A DNA stretch of 64,000 bases from Streptomyces sp. CBMA29 (GTDB lineage: Bacteria > Actinomycetota > Actinomycetes > Streptomycetales > Streptomycetaceae): contig NZ_MECL01000048.1 of NCBI RefSeq assembly GCF_014596445.1, positions 1 to 64,000 on the forward strand, written 5' to 3'. A program made the translations under genes and the position numbers. Below, piece after piece: positions 1 to 10,104 of the stretch; the stretch's first letter is position 1; each line of letters starts with the position of its first letter. The notes below the pieces were generated by a model, which searched no databases, was not told the origin of the DNA, and worked only from the letters and a program-made list of their open reading frames with translations.

Positions 1-597
1 GGTGCGGGCGGCGGCCTGCTGGGCGCCGGCCAGCTCGGCGCGGACCGAGGCGGCCAGCGACTGTCCCGAGCCGCCGATCTCCCGGCCGACCGCCGACAGC
101 ACCCAGGCGCGCAGGTCCAGGTCGCTGCCGAGCAGGTCGAGCACGGCGTCGGGGCCGCCGCCCGCGGGCCCCGACGACATCAGCCGCCGGTGCCGGTCCA
201 CGACCGCCGCGAGATCACCCGCCCGGCCGCTGGAGACCTGTCGGACCACGTACTCGGTGACGGTCGCGAAGGCCACCGTCTCGTCCACCGCGAACAGCGG
301 CAGCCGGTGCCGGGCGCAGGCGGCCACCAGGTCCTGCGGGATCGTGCTCAGCCCCGCCTCGCCCGCCGCGAGCGCCGCCACCCCGGCACCGGCCAGCAGC
401 CGGACGAAGGGCTCGCAGTCGCCGGGGCCGCGCCGCCAGGCCAGACCGGTGAGGACCAGTTCGCCGCCGGTCAGATAGCGGCTGGGGTCGCGCAGGTCCG
501 TGGTCATCACCCCGCGGACCGTACGGTCCAGCTCGTCCTCGCCGCCGAGCAGCCGCAGGCCGAGGGCCTCGGTGTCCAGCAGTGCGCGCAGCCGCAT
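1..597 (-). CDS. pucR: PucR-family transcriptional regulator (partial)
   Basis: Reads leftward and runs off the left edge, so only the first 199 codons are present and the C-terminal helix-turn-helix is not seen. The visible part is a PucR N-terminal ligand-sensing domain: LGLRLLGGEDELDRTV, TTDLRDPSRYLTGGELVLTG and FAVDETVAFATVTEY are typical. The ATG at 597 is the first start in the frame. The gene is divergent to the xanthine dehydrogenase operon at 887, the usual arrangement for a purine-catabolism regulator controlling xdh genes. Its purine-responsive role is inferred from family and neighbours. Confidence 0.85.
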   Translation of the reverse strand, partial: MRLRALLDTEALGLRLLGGEDELDRTVRGVMTTDLRDPSRYLTGGELVLTGLAWRRGPGDCEPFVRLLAGAGVAALAAGEAGLSTIPQDLVAACARHRLPLFAVDETVAFATVTEYVVRQVSSGRAGDLAAVVDRHRRLMSSGPAGGGPDAVLDLLGSDLDLRAWVLSAVGREIGGSGQSLAASVRAELAGAQQAAART

Positions 598-886
598 AGT
601 CGTCGCCTTGTCCTCTGCCGGGTCGTGGTCGCGGTCCCGGCCGTCGTCGCGGGAGTCCGGGGTCGCGGGAGTCCGGGGTCGCAGTGTCGAACACCGGTGT
701 TGCGGGTGGGCTGCCGCGAGGTTTCGGAGCGGACCCTTTAGGAGGAATCTACAAGACCCGCCCCCTGGCCACCCAACCGCTTCATGTTTTCGGTGACTGC
801 ACCCGGACGGCCCCACAGCCGTGTACTAGGGCCACGCCGCGTGTACAGGACATGAACAGCCCACTCGGATTCGAGAAGAGAACCCC

Positions 887-1792
887 ATGGAATTCCTGCG
901 CCCCGCCAGCTGGGAGGAAGCGCTCGCAGCCAAGGCCGAGCACCCCTCCGCTGTGCCCATCGCGGGTGGCACGGACGTGATGGTCGAGATCAACTTCGAC
1001 CACCGCAGGCCCGAGTTTCTGCTGGACCTGAACCGCATCGGTGAGCTCCAGGAGTGGGAGGTGGCCGAGGACACCGTCCGGCTCGGCGCCTCCGTCCCGT
1101 ACACCCGGATCATGGAGAACCTCAGAGCCGAGCTGCCCGGCCTCGCGCTGGCCAGCCACACCGTCGCCTCCCCGCAGATCCGCAACCGCGGCGGTGTCGG
1201 CGGCAACCTCGGCACCGCCTCGCCCGCCGGAGACGCCCACCCGGCGCTGCTCGCGGGCGGCGGCGAGGTCGAGGCGCAGTCCGTACGCGGCACCCGGCTG
1301 ATCCCCATCGACGACTTCTACCAGGGCGTGAAGCGCAACGCGCTGGAGCCCGACGAGCTGATCCGCGCCGTGCGGCTGAAGAAGGCGACCGGGCCGCAGC
1401 AGTTCTCCAAGGTCGGCACCCGCAACGCGATGGTCATCGCGGTCTGCGCCTTCGGCCTGGCCCTGCACCCCGAGACCCGCGAGGTCCGGACCGGCATCGG
1501 CTCGGCCGCGCCCACCCCGATCCGGGCGAGGACGGCCGAGGAGTTCCTGGCCGCCGCGCTGGACGAGGCCGGGCTGTGGGAGAGCCGCGGGGTGATCCCG
1601 CCCGCCGTCGCCCGGCAGTTCGCTGAGCTGGCCTCCGGGGCCGCCAACCCGATCGACGACGTCCGCGGCACCGCGTCCTACCGGCGGCACGCGCTGGCCG
1701 TCATGGCCCGCCGCACGCTCGGCTGGTGCTGGGAGCAGTACCGCGGCAACGAGCCCCACGAGCTGGACGACAGGAGCAAGCCATGCGCGTGA
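887..1792 (+). CDS. Xanthine dehydrogenase, FAD-binding subunit (CoxM/XdhB type)
   Basis: A 301-residue FAD subunit of a three-subunit molybdenum hydroxylase, which passes electrons from the 2Fe-2S subunit to NAD or another acceptor. The start MEFLRPASWEEALA is typical of CoxM-like proteins. Two FAD-binding loops are visible: PIAGGTDVMVEI (residues 26-37) and the IRNRGGVGGNLGTASPAGD segment (about 102-120). The length is normal for the family. It is the first gene of the purine operon, and its last 10 bases overlap the next gene (ATGCGCGTGA), which suggests coupled translation. Substrate assignment to xanthine rests on the adjacent pucR, permease and xdhC genes. Confidence 0.93.
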   Translation: MEFLRPASWEEALAAKAEHPSAVPIAGGTDVMVEINFDHRRPEFLLDLNRIGELQEWEVAEDTVRLGASVPYTRIMENLRAELPGLALASHTVASPQIRNRGGVGGNLGTASPAGDAHPALLAGGGEVEAQSVRGTRLIPIDDFYQGVKRNALEPDELIRAVRLKKATGPQQFSKVGTRNAMVIAVCAFGLALHPETREVRTGIGSAAPTPIRARTAEEFLAAALDEAGLWESRGVIPPAVARQFAELASGAANPIDDVRGTASYRRHALAVMARRTLGWCWEQYRGNEPHELDDRSKPCA

Positions 1793-2259
1793 CCTTCACC
1801 GTCAACGGCAGCCCGCAGGAAGCCGACGACGTATGGGAGGGCGAGAGCCTGCTGTACGTGCTGCGCGAGCGGATGGGCCTGCCCGGTTCCAAGAACGCCT
1901 GTGAGCAGGGCGAATGCGGCTCCTGTACGGTCCGCCTGGACGGCGTGCCGGTGTGTTCGTGTCTGGTGGCCGCGGGCCAGGTGCAGGACCGCGAGGTCGT
2001 CACCGTCGAGGGCCTGGCCGGCGAGGGCGGTGAACTCTCCACCGTCCAGCAGGCGTTCGTGGACGCGGGCGCCGTCCAGTGCGGCTTCTGCACCCCCGGA
2101 CTGCTGGTCGCCGCCGACGAGTTGCTCGAACGCAACCCCGAGCCGTCCGACGGCGACATCCGCGAGGCGCTGTCCGGCAACCTGTGCCGCTGCACCGGCT
2201 ACGAGAAGATCCTCGACGCCGTACGGCTCGCCGCCGCCCGTACCGAAGGAGCGGTGTGA
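1783..2259 (+). CDS. Xanthine dehydrogenase, 2Fe-2S subunit
   Basis: A 158-residue small subunit carrying two 2Fe-2S clusters. The plant-type ferredoxin motif is CEQGECGSCTVRLDG followed by CSCLV. The second, helical cluster domain shows VQCGFCTPGLL and GNLCRCTGYEKI. The start is the ATG at 1783, giving MRVTFTVNG; an in-frame upstream start would add 19 residues that lie inside the preceding gene and look like shadow sequence. It overlaps the FAD subunit by 10 bases and ends 2 bases before the molybdopterin subunit, so all three are co-translated. The protein relays electrons within the enzyme. Confidence 0.95.
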   Translation: MRVTFTVNGSPQEADDVWEGESLLYVLRERMGLPGSKNACEQGECGSCTVRLDGVPVCSCLVAAGQVQDREVVTVEGLAGEGGELSTVQQAFVDAGAVQCGFCTPGLLVAADELLERNPEPSDGDIREALSGNLCRCTGYEKILDAVRLAAARTEGAV

Positions 2260-2261
2260 GC

Positions 2262-4676
2262 ATGCCCAACACGCCCGCGCCCAGTGCCGGTTCGTCCGTC
2301 ACCCGGACACCCACCAGCCTCACCCAGGGCACCGCGTCGAAGGGCGGCATCGGCGAGTCCACGCTGCGCCCCGACGGCATCTTGAAGGTCACCGGCGAAT
2401 TCGCGTACTCCTCGGACCTGTGGCACGAGGACATGCTGTGGGGCTACACGCTGCGCAGCACCGTCGCGCACGCCGAGATCCGCTCCATCGACACCTCCGA
2501 AGCGCTGGCCACCTCGGGTGTCTACGCGGTGCTCACCTACGACGACCTGCCCACCGAGGTGAAGAACTACGGCCTGGAGATCCAGGACACCCCGGTCCTC
2601 GCCCACGGCAAGGTCCGCCACCATGGCGAGCCGGTCGCGCTGGTCGCCGCCGACCACCCGGAGACCGCGCGCCGCGCCGCCGCGAAGATCCGTGTGGAGT
2701 ACGTGGACCTGCCGGTGATCACCGACGAGGCGTCCGCCACCGCGCCCGGTGCCGTACTGGTCCACGAGGGCCGCGACGACCACCACATCGGCCATGTCCC
2801 GCACCCCAACATCGTCCACCGCCAGCCCATCGTGCGCGGCGACGCGGAAGCGGCGGCGGCTCGCGCCGACGTCGTCGTCAGCGGCAGTTACGTCTTCGGC
2901 ATGCAGGACCAGGCGTTCCTCGGCCCCGAGTCGGGCCTGGCCGTACCCGGCGAGGACGGCGGCGTCGACCTCTACGTGGCCACCCAGTGGCTCCACTCCG
3001 ACCTGCGGCAGATCGCGCCGGTCCTCGGGCTGCCGGAGAAGAAGGTCCGGATGACGCTCTCCGGCGTCGGCGGTGCCTTCGGCGGCCGTGAGGACCTGTC
3101 GATGCAGATCCACGCCTGCCTGCTGGCGCTGCGCACCGGCAAGCCCGTCAAGATCGTCTACAACCGCTTCGAGTCCTTCTTCGGCCACGTCCACCGCCAC
3201 CCCGCCAAGCTCTGGTACGAGCACGGCGCGACCCGCGACGGCAAGCTCACCCACATCAAGTGCCGGATCGTGCTGGACGGCGGCGCCTACGCCTCCGCCT
3301 CCCCGGCCGTCGTCGGCAACGCCGCCTCCCTGTCGGTCGGTCCGTACGTCGTCGAGGACGTCGACATCGAGGCGCTGGCCCTCTACACCAACAACCCGCC
3401 CTGCGGCGCGATGCGCGGCTTCGGCGCGGTCCAGGCGTGCTTCGCCTACGAGGCGCAGATGGACAAGGTCGCGGCCGAACTCGGCCTGGACCCTGTCGAG
3501 TTCCGGCAGATCAACGCGATGGAGCAGGGCACGCTCATGCCGACGGGCCAGCCCGTCGACTCGCCCGCGCCGGTCGCCGAACTGCTGCGCAGGGTCAAGG
3601 CCCGCCCGCTGCCGCCCGAGCGCCAGTGGGAGGTGGCCGGGGGAGCCGCCGACGTACGCGCGCTGCCCGGCGGGCTGTCCAACACCACGCACGGCGAAGG
3701 CGTCGTACGCGGTGTCGGCTACGCGGTCGGCATCAAGAACGTCGGCTTCTCCGAGGGCTTCGACGACTACTCCACCGCCCGGGTCCGGATGGAGGTCATC
3801 AACGGCGAGCCGGTCGCGACCGTGCACACCGCGATGGCCGAGGTCGGCCAGGGCGGCGTCACCGTGCACGCCCAGATCGCCCGCACCGAACTCGGCGTCA
3901 CCCAGGTCACCATCCAGCCCGCCGACACCCAGGTCGGCTCGGCCGGTTCCACCTCCGCCTCCCGGCAGACGTACATGACCGGCGGCGCGGTGAAGAACAC
4001 CTGCGAAGCCGTACGCGAGAAGGTGCTGGAGACCGGACGCCGTAAATTCGGCACCTACCACCCGGCGTGGGCCACCGCCGAACTCCTGCTGGAGGGCGGC
4101 AAGGTCGTCACCGACGGCGGCGAGGCGCTGGCCGACATCGCGGACGTCCTGGAGGACGAAGCCGTCGACCTGGAACTGGAGTTCAGGCACCGCCCGACCG
4201 TCGCGTTCGACCTGCGCACCGGACAGGGCAACGGCCACGTCCAGTACAGCTTCGCCGCGCACCGCGCGGTGGTCGAGGTCGACACCGAACTGGGCCTGGT
4301 CAAGGTGGTCGAACTCGCCTGCGCCCAGGACGTCGGCAAGGCGCTCAACCCGCTGTCGGTCGTCGGCCAGATCCAGGGCGGCACCACGCAGGGCCTGGGG
4401 GTGGCGGTGATGGAGGAGATCATCGTCGACCCCAAGACCGCCAAGGTCCGCAACCCGTCCTTCACGGACTATCTGATCCCCACGATCCTCGACACGCCGA
4501 CCATCCCGGTCGACGTGCTCGAACTCGCCGACGAGCACGCGCCTTACGGGCTGCGCGGCATCGGCGAGGCGCCCACGTTGTCGTCCACTCCCGCGGTCCT
4601 CGCGGCGATCAGGAACGCGACGGGGCTGGAGTTGAACCGGACCCCGATCCGGCCGGAGCACCTGACCGGAACGTAG
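2262..4676 (+). CDS. Xanthine dehydrogenase, molybdopterin-binding subunit
   Basis: An 804-residue catalytic subunit that hydroxylates hypoxanthine or xanthine to urate in the purine degradation pathway. Visible family motifs are GGAFGGRED (Moco loop), NNPPCGAMRGFGAVQ (substrate pocket with the conserved Arg), TAMAEVGQGG, and the C-terminal GIGEAPT containing the catalytic Glu. The start is the ATG at 2262 (MPNTPAPSAG), 2 bases after the small subunit; longer in-frame starts overlap the upstream gene. A GC-rich hairpin follows immediately. The enzyme needs XdhC for cofactor insertion, and the XdhC in this locus is unusual (see 6323). Confidence 0.94.
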   Translation: MPNTPAPSAGSSVTRTPTSLTQGTASKGGIGESTLRPDGILKVTGEFAYSSDLWHEDMLWGYTLRSTVAHAEIRSIDTSEALATSGVYAVLTYDDLPTEVKNYGLEIQDTPVLAHGKVRHHGEPVALVAADHPETARRAAAKIRVEYVDLPVITDEASATAPGAVLVHEGRDDHHIGHVPHPNIVHRQPIVRGDAEAAAARADVVVSGSYVFGMQDQAFLGPESGLAVPGEDGGVDLYVATQWLHSDLRQIAPVLGLPEKKVRMTLSGVGGAFGGREDLSMQIHACLLALRTGKPVKIVYNRFESFFGHVHRHPAKLWYEHGATRDGKLTHIKCRIVLDGGAYASASPAVVGNAASLSVGPYVVEDVDIEALALYTNNPPCGAMRGFGAVQACFAYEAQMDKVAAELGLDPVEFRQINAMEQGTLMPTGQPVDSPAPVAELLRRVKARPLPPERQWEVAGGAADVRALPGGLSNTTHGEGVVRGVGYAVGIKNVGFSEGFDDYSTARVRMEVINGEPVATVHTAMAEVGQGGVTVHAQIARTELGVTQVTIQPADTQVGSAGSTSASRQTYMTGGAVKNTCEAVREKVLETGRRKFGTYHPAWATAELLLEGGKVVTDGGEALADIADVLEDEAVDLELEFRHRPTVAFDLRTGQGNGHVQYSFAAHRAVVEVDTELGLVKVVELACAQDVGKALNPLSVVGQIQGGTTQGLGVAVMEEIIVDPKTAKVRNPSFTDYLIPTILDTPTIPVDVLELADEHAPYGLRGIGEAPTLSSTPAVLAAIRNATGLELNRTPIRPEHLTGT

Positions 4677-4680
4677 ACGG

Positions 4681-4702
4681 CCGGGGGGCACCCGCCCCCC
4701 GG
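4681..4702 (+). terminator. Intrinsic terminator after xdh operon
   Basis: Stem of nine G/C pairs (CCGGGGGGC with GCCCCCCGG) around a 4-base loop, 5 bases after the molybdopterin subunit stop, followed by a CT-rich stretch with several T. It probably ends or attenuates xdh transcription before the permease gene. Confidence 0.6.
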
Positions 4703-4764
4703 TCACCCTCTCTTGTTCGCCTCGGGCCGTCCCCCGGGTCGTGCAGGCCACGCAGATCCCAAAT

Positions 4765-4783
4765 CTCGTACACCGCGTACGAG
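4765..4783. promoter_or_regulatory. Palindrome upstream of purine permease
   Basis: CTCGTAC and GTACGAG form a perfect 7-bp inverted repeat with a 5-base spacer, 30 bases before the permease start. It could be an operator for the PucR-type or another local regulator; this is inference from position and symmetry. Confidence 0.35.
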
Positions 4784-4812
4784 TGCCCCTGTGAACCTTG
4801 GGAGTTGGCACC

Positions 4813-6279
4813 ATGACCCAGACGCCAGTAGAGCCGCGGACGGCGGCGGAGGACGCGGGCGAAGGCTCGCGACAGCCCGCCGGGAGATCCTGGCTCGACC
4901 GGTACTTCCACATCTCGGCCCGAGGCTCGTCGATCCCCCGCGAGGTCCGCGGCGGCATCACGACCTTCATGGCGATGTGCTACATCCTGCTCCTCAACCC
5001 GCTGCTGCTGTCGGGACCCGACGTCGCGGGGCACAAGCTCAGCCACGCCGCGCTGATCACCGCAACGGCGCTCGCCGCCGCCGTCTCCACCCTGCTGATG
5101 GGCTTCGTCGGCAAGGTGCCGCTGGCGCTCGCGGCGGGGTTGAGCGTGGCCGGGGTGATCTCCACCCAAGTGGCTCCGAACATGACCTGGCCGCAGGCTA
5201 TGGGTATGTGCGTGATCTACGGCGGCGTCATCGTGCTGCTGGTGGCCACCGGGCTGCGCGAGATCGTCATGAACGCGATACCGCTGGCGCTCAAGCACGG
5301 CATCACCATCGGCATCGGCATGTTCATCGCGATGATCGGCCTGGTCAACGCCGGTTTCGTCGGCAAGGGCGACCCGAAGGGCTCGGCGCCTGTCGCGCTC
5401 GGCGCGGGCGGCCAGTTGCACGGCTGGCCCGTGCTGCTCTTCTGCGTCACCCTGCTGCTGATCTTCATGCTCCAGGCCAGGAACCTGCCGGGCGCGATCC
5501 TGATCGGCATCGTCGTCGGCACGGTGCTCTCGGTGATCGTCAACGCGGCGGGGAATCTGACGGCGGCCGACTGGGGCGGCAGCGCGCCCAAGCTGGAGGG
5601 CAGCGCGGTCTCGATGCCGGACTTCGGGCTCTTCGGCCATGTCGAGTTCGGCGGCTGGGGCTCGATCGGCGGTATGACCGTCGGCGTCATCGTCTTCACC
5701 CTGGTGCTCGCCGGATTCTTCGACGCGATGGCCACCATCATCGGCGTCGGCACCGAGGCCGGGCTCGCCGACGACAAGGGCCGGATGCCGGGCCTGTCGA
5801 AGGCGCTGTTCATCGACGGCGCGGGCGGCGCGATCGGCGGCGTCTCGGGAGCGTCGGGGCAGACCGTCTTCATCGAGTCCGCGACCGGCGTCGGCGAGGG
5901 CGCCCGCACGGGCCTGTCCTCGGTCGTCACCGGCATCCTCTTCGCGCTCGGCCTGTTCTTCACCCCGCTGGCCCAGATCGTGCCCGGCCAGGTCGCCGCC
6001 GCCGCGCTCGTCGTGATCGGCGCGATGATGATGAGCAACGCCCGGCACGTCGACTGGTCCGACCGCGCCGTGGCCGTACCGGTCTTCATGACCGTCGCCC
6101 TCATGCCGTTCACCTACTCCATCACCGCGGGAGTCGGCGCCGGCGTCGTCTCGTACACCGCCATCAAGGCCGCGCAGGGCAAGTGGCGCGAGCCGGGCCT
6201 GTTCATGTGGGTTCTCACGGCCGTCTTCGTCGCCTATTTCGCCCTGCACCCGATCGAGGGCTGGCTCGGCGTCAAGTGA
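4813..6279 (+). CDS. NCS2-family purine permease, AzgA/PbuG type
   Basis: A 488-residue integral membrane transporter with about twelve hydrophobic segments. The N-terminal REVRGGITTFMAMCYILLLN matches the AzgA/PbuG/GhxP hypoxanthine-guanine-adenine branch of the NCS2 transporters. ATIIGVGTEAGLAD and ASGQTVFIESATGVGEGART are the conserved substrate-site regions. The ATG at 4813 is chosen because GGGAG lies 8 bases upstream; a TTG five codons earlier overlaps that ribosome site. It lies between the xanthine dehydrogenase and xdhC genes, so it most likely imports the purine bases the enzyme degrades. Confidence 0.9.
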   Translation: MTQTPVEPRTAAEDAGEGSRQPAGRSWLDRYFHISARGSSIPREVRGGITTFMAMCYILLLNPLLLSGPDVAGHKLSHAALITATALAAAVSTLLMGFVGKVPLALAAGLSVAGVISTQVAPNMTWPQAMGMCVIYGGVIVLLVATGLREIVMNAIPLALKHGITIGIGMFIAMIGLVNAGFVGKGDPKGSAPVALGAGGQLHGWPVLLFCVTLLLIFMLQARNLPGAILIGIVVGTVLSVIVNAAGNLTAADWGGSAPKLEGSAVSMPDFGLFGHVEFGGWGSIGGMTVGVIVFTLVLAGFFDAMATIIGVGTEAGLADDKGRMPGLSKALFIDGAGGAIGGVSGASGQTVFIESATGVGEGARTGLSSVVTGILFALGLFFTPLAQIVPGQVAAAALVVIGAMMMSNARHVDWSDRAVAVPVFMTVALMPFTYSITAGVGAGVVSYTAIKAAQGKWREPGLFMWVLTAVFVAYFALHPIEGWLGVK

Positions 6280-6322
6280 CGGCCGCGAAGCGCGAGTCGT
6301 AGGAAGAAGGAGCTGGAACGCC

Positions 6323-8339
<2,017 letters not shown>

Positions 8340-8371
8340 CCCGCCCCGGACGGCTCCTCTACCTGGGCGGT

Positions 8372-8530
8372 ACGCCGATCTTTTCAGGGGCGCGGGGAAC
8401 TGCGCGCTCAGCCACGGCGGTGGCGCGCCTTTGAGAACCGGCCCGGGTGGGGCAGATGCGGTTGTTTTTGGGCTGACAGCCCGGTGGGGGCGGGCCGCGC
8501 AGTTCCTCGCGCCCCTGAAAAGATCGGCGT
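8372..8530. repeat. Long inverted repeat of the dispersed GGGGCGCGGGGAACTGCGCG type
   Basis: Arms 8372-8406 and 8496-8530 are 35 bases each with one mismatch and contain AGGGGCGCGGGGAACTGCG. They surround about 90 bases without a gene. It separates asd from the convergent carboxypeptidase gene and may act as a bidirectional terminator. Related single arms appear at 11395, 11512 and around 19670, so this is a dispersed family. Confidence 0.75.
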
Positions 8531-8578
8531 GCCGCCTCTCGCAGAGGCGAGGCACAGGGGCCGCGCCCCTGACGGGGG

Positions 8579-9862
8579 TCAGCTCTCGGCGAGGAGGCGG
8601 AAGGCTGCGAGAACTGTTTCCGACTGAAGGTCAACTTGGTCGGGGACGGGCACCCACGTCAACTCATGACCGGCGGCCAACTCGGCCGCCCAGCGGGCGT
8701 GCTGGGCGGCGCAGTCGCCGTGGAGGGTGCGCGCGGCGGAGCCGCCGTGGCCGTCGAGGAGGCGGAGCATGATCCCGGTGGCGCGCAGGGAGATGCGGCG
8801 GGCCGCGATGTCGAGGGCGTTGAGGTGCGCGAGGGTGAGGGGGACGGGGGAGGGGTGGAGCCCGTCCCAGTCGTCGGCGACGCTGCGCATGATGGCGGGC
8901 ATGCCGCCGGTGATGCGCAGGAGGGGCCGGGCGGCGGGGGAGCCGGGGTCGGGAACCAGCGGCCGTACGGCGTCGAGCAGGGCGTGGGTACGGTCGGCGT
9001 GGCGGCGCAGGAGCGCGGCGAGAGCCGCGAGGGCGCGGGCCGGGTCCGGGTGCGCGGTGGTGTCGGCGACATCGCGGCTGGCCCACATCGGGACCTCGAA
9101 GAGCGCGGTCATCCCGCCGTAGCGGTGCGGGCGGATCCAGGTCGAGCGGTTGACGTCCTCGGGCAGGTTCTCGAACTGGGCGCGCTGGCCGGGCGCGGGC
9201 ATCAGGTAGACGCCGGGCCCCGACACCGTCCAGTACAGGGCGTCGTACGTGCCGGTCTGCACGGGCACGTCCCGCTCGGCGGAGAGCTTGCCGAGAGGTT
9301 CGGCCAACCCCGGTATGTCACGCGTGAGTTGGACCCAGCTGCCGCCGAGGTCGTTGCCGTGCAGCGAGCACTGCAACTCCGGCCGCAGCTCGTCGATGAG
9401 GCTCACCAGCGTCTGGGACTCGGGGAGTTGGTCGTCCGGCGGCCGGATCGACGGCGCCCACTCCGGCTGTTCGTCGGCGGGCGGCCGGTACGCGTGCCGG
9501 AAGTGCTCGGCGGGCGTGCGCCGCACCGGCGGTCCGGCCTCGCTGCGTACGGTCCCGTCCGGGTCGAGACAGAGCAGGAAGTGCCAGGAGGCGTCCGCCC
9601 CCGCGTGCAGGCGGCTGTCGGCGGCGACCCGGTGCGCCAGCCGCAGCGCGGTCGCGGGCCCGACGCGCTCGTCGGAGTGCGGGCCCGCGACGACCAGGAT
9701 GTGCCGCCGGCCGCGCCCGACGGTCAGCAGATGCAGCGGACGCCCCTGCCGGGACCGGCCGACCACCCGCAGGGTGCTCAGCACGGGCCGCGAGTACGCG
9801 AACGCGGAGGCCGCCGCTGCGACCTCCGCGACGCTGGGATAGGCGTCGGCGTCCGACGTCAC
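8579..9862 (-). CDS. M14-family zinc carboxypeptidase (RiPP-like locus, copy 1)
   Basis: A 427-residue cytosolic M14 peptidase with no signal peptide. The zinc triad is visible as GPHSDE (His62, Glu65) and SLHGND (His168), with the general-base glutamate in ALFEVPMWA (Glu256). The N-terminus DAYPSVAEVAAAA and the C-terminal 170 residues match the second copy at 11605, so the two are paralogues (DIAARRISLRATGIMLRLL against DIAARRIPLRASGMLLRLL). The GTG start at 9862 overlaps the stop of the 25-residue peptide gene as GTGA, so the two are translationally coupled. This suggests that it trims that peptide from its C-terminus. Substrate is inferred, not shown. Confidence 0.85.
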   Translation of the reverse strand: MTSDADAYPSVAEVAAAASAFAYSRPVLSTLRVVGRSRQGRPLHLLTVGRGRRHILVVAGPHSDERVGPATALRLAHRVAADSRLHAGADASWHFLLCLDPDGTVRSEAGPPVRRTPAEHFRHAYRPPADEQPEWAPSIRPPDDQLPESQTLVSLIDELRPELQCSLHGNDLGGSWVQLTRDIPGLAEPLGKLSAERDVPVQTGTYDALYWTVSGPGVYLMPAPGQRAQFENLPEDVNRSTWIRPHRYGGMTALFEVPMWASRDVADTTAHPDPARALAALAALLRRHADRTHALLDAVRPLVPDPGSPAARPLLRITGGMPAIMRSVADDWDGLHPSPVPLTLAHLNALDIAARRISLRATGIMLRLLDGHGGSAARTLHGDCAAQHARWAAELAAGHELTWVPVPDQVDLQSETVLAAFRLLAES

Positions 9863-9936
9863 GTGCCGTTGGAGTTGCTGTCGCCGGTGGTCTCTTCCTT
9901 GTCCAGCCGTCGGATGACGAGAGTGGTGTTCGCCAC
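9859..9936 (-). CDS. 25-residue peptide, candidate RiPP precursor
   Basis: A tiny ORF with GTG start preceded by a strong ribosome site (GAGAGGAG, 5-base spacing) and a TGA stop overlapping the carboxypeptidase start. The peptide begins MANTTLVIRRLDKEE, a hydrophobic-charged stretch of the kind recognised as a beta strand by RiPP recognition elements. It ends in a small polar tail, TTGDSNSNGT, with Asn at 21 and 23. It has no Cys and no membrane segment. It lies divergent to an enzyme combining an RRE-like domain with a ThiF domain. The precursor role is inference; a plain leader peptide controlling the carboxypeptidase is the main alternative. Confidence 0.6.
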   Translation of the reverse strand: MANTTLVIRRLDKEETTGDSNSNGT

Positions 9937-10059
9937 GGTGACTCCTCTCTGTCCAAGCAGGGTGCAGCGCTGAGGAGTTGAACGGTTTGGCCCCTGGATC
10001 CCCCACTGATTCCCCCGCACCTTGCCAAGGCTCCGGCGGCCCGGCGACAGTGTCAAGGT

Positions 10060-10081
10060 CCGTACGTACTCATGCGTACGG
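10060..10081. promoter_or_regulatory. Inverted repeat in the divergent peptide/ThiF promoter region
   Basis: CCGTACG and CGTACGG are separated by 8 bases, 23 bases before the ThiF-like start, in the 168-base gap shared with the peptide gene. Possible operator; no local regulator gene is adjacent. Confidence 0.35.
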
Positions 10082-10104
10082 GCGGAGCACGAGGGGGTCG
10101 GCTG

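Noticed and set aside
2199..4970. 923-residue open frame opposite the xanthine dehydrogenase gene
   Set aside because: High-GC antisense shadow; composition is Arg/Gly/Val-biased and the sense frame has clear family motifs.
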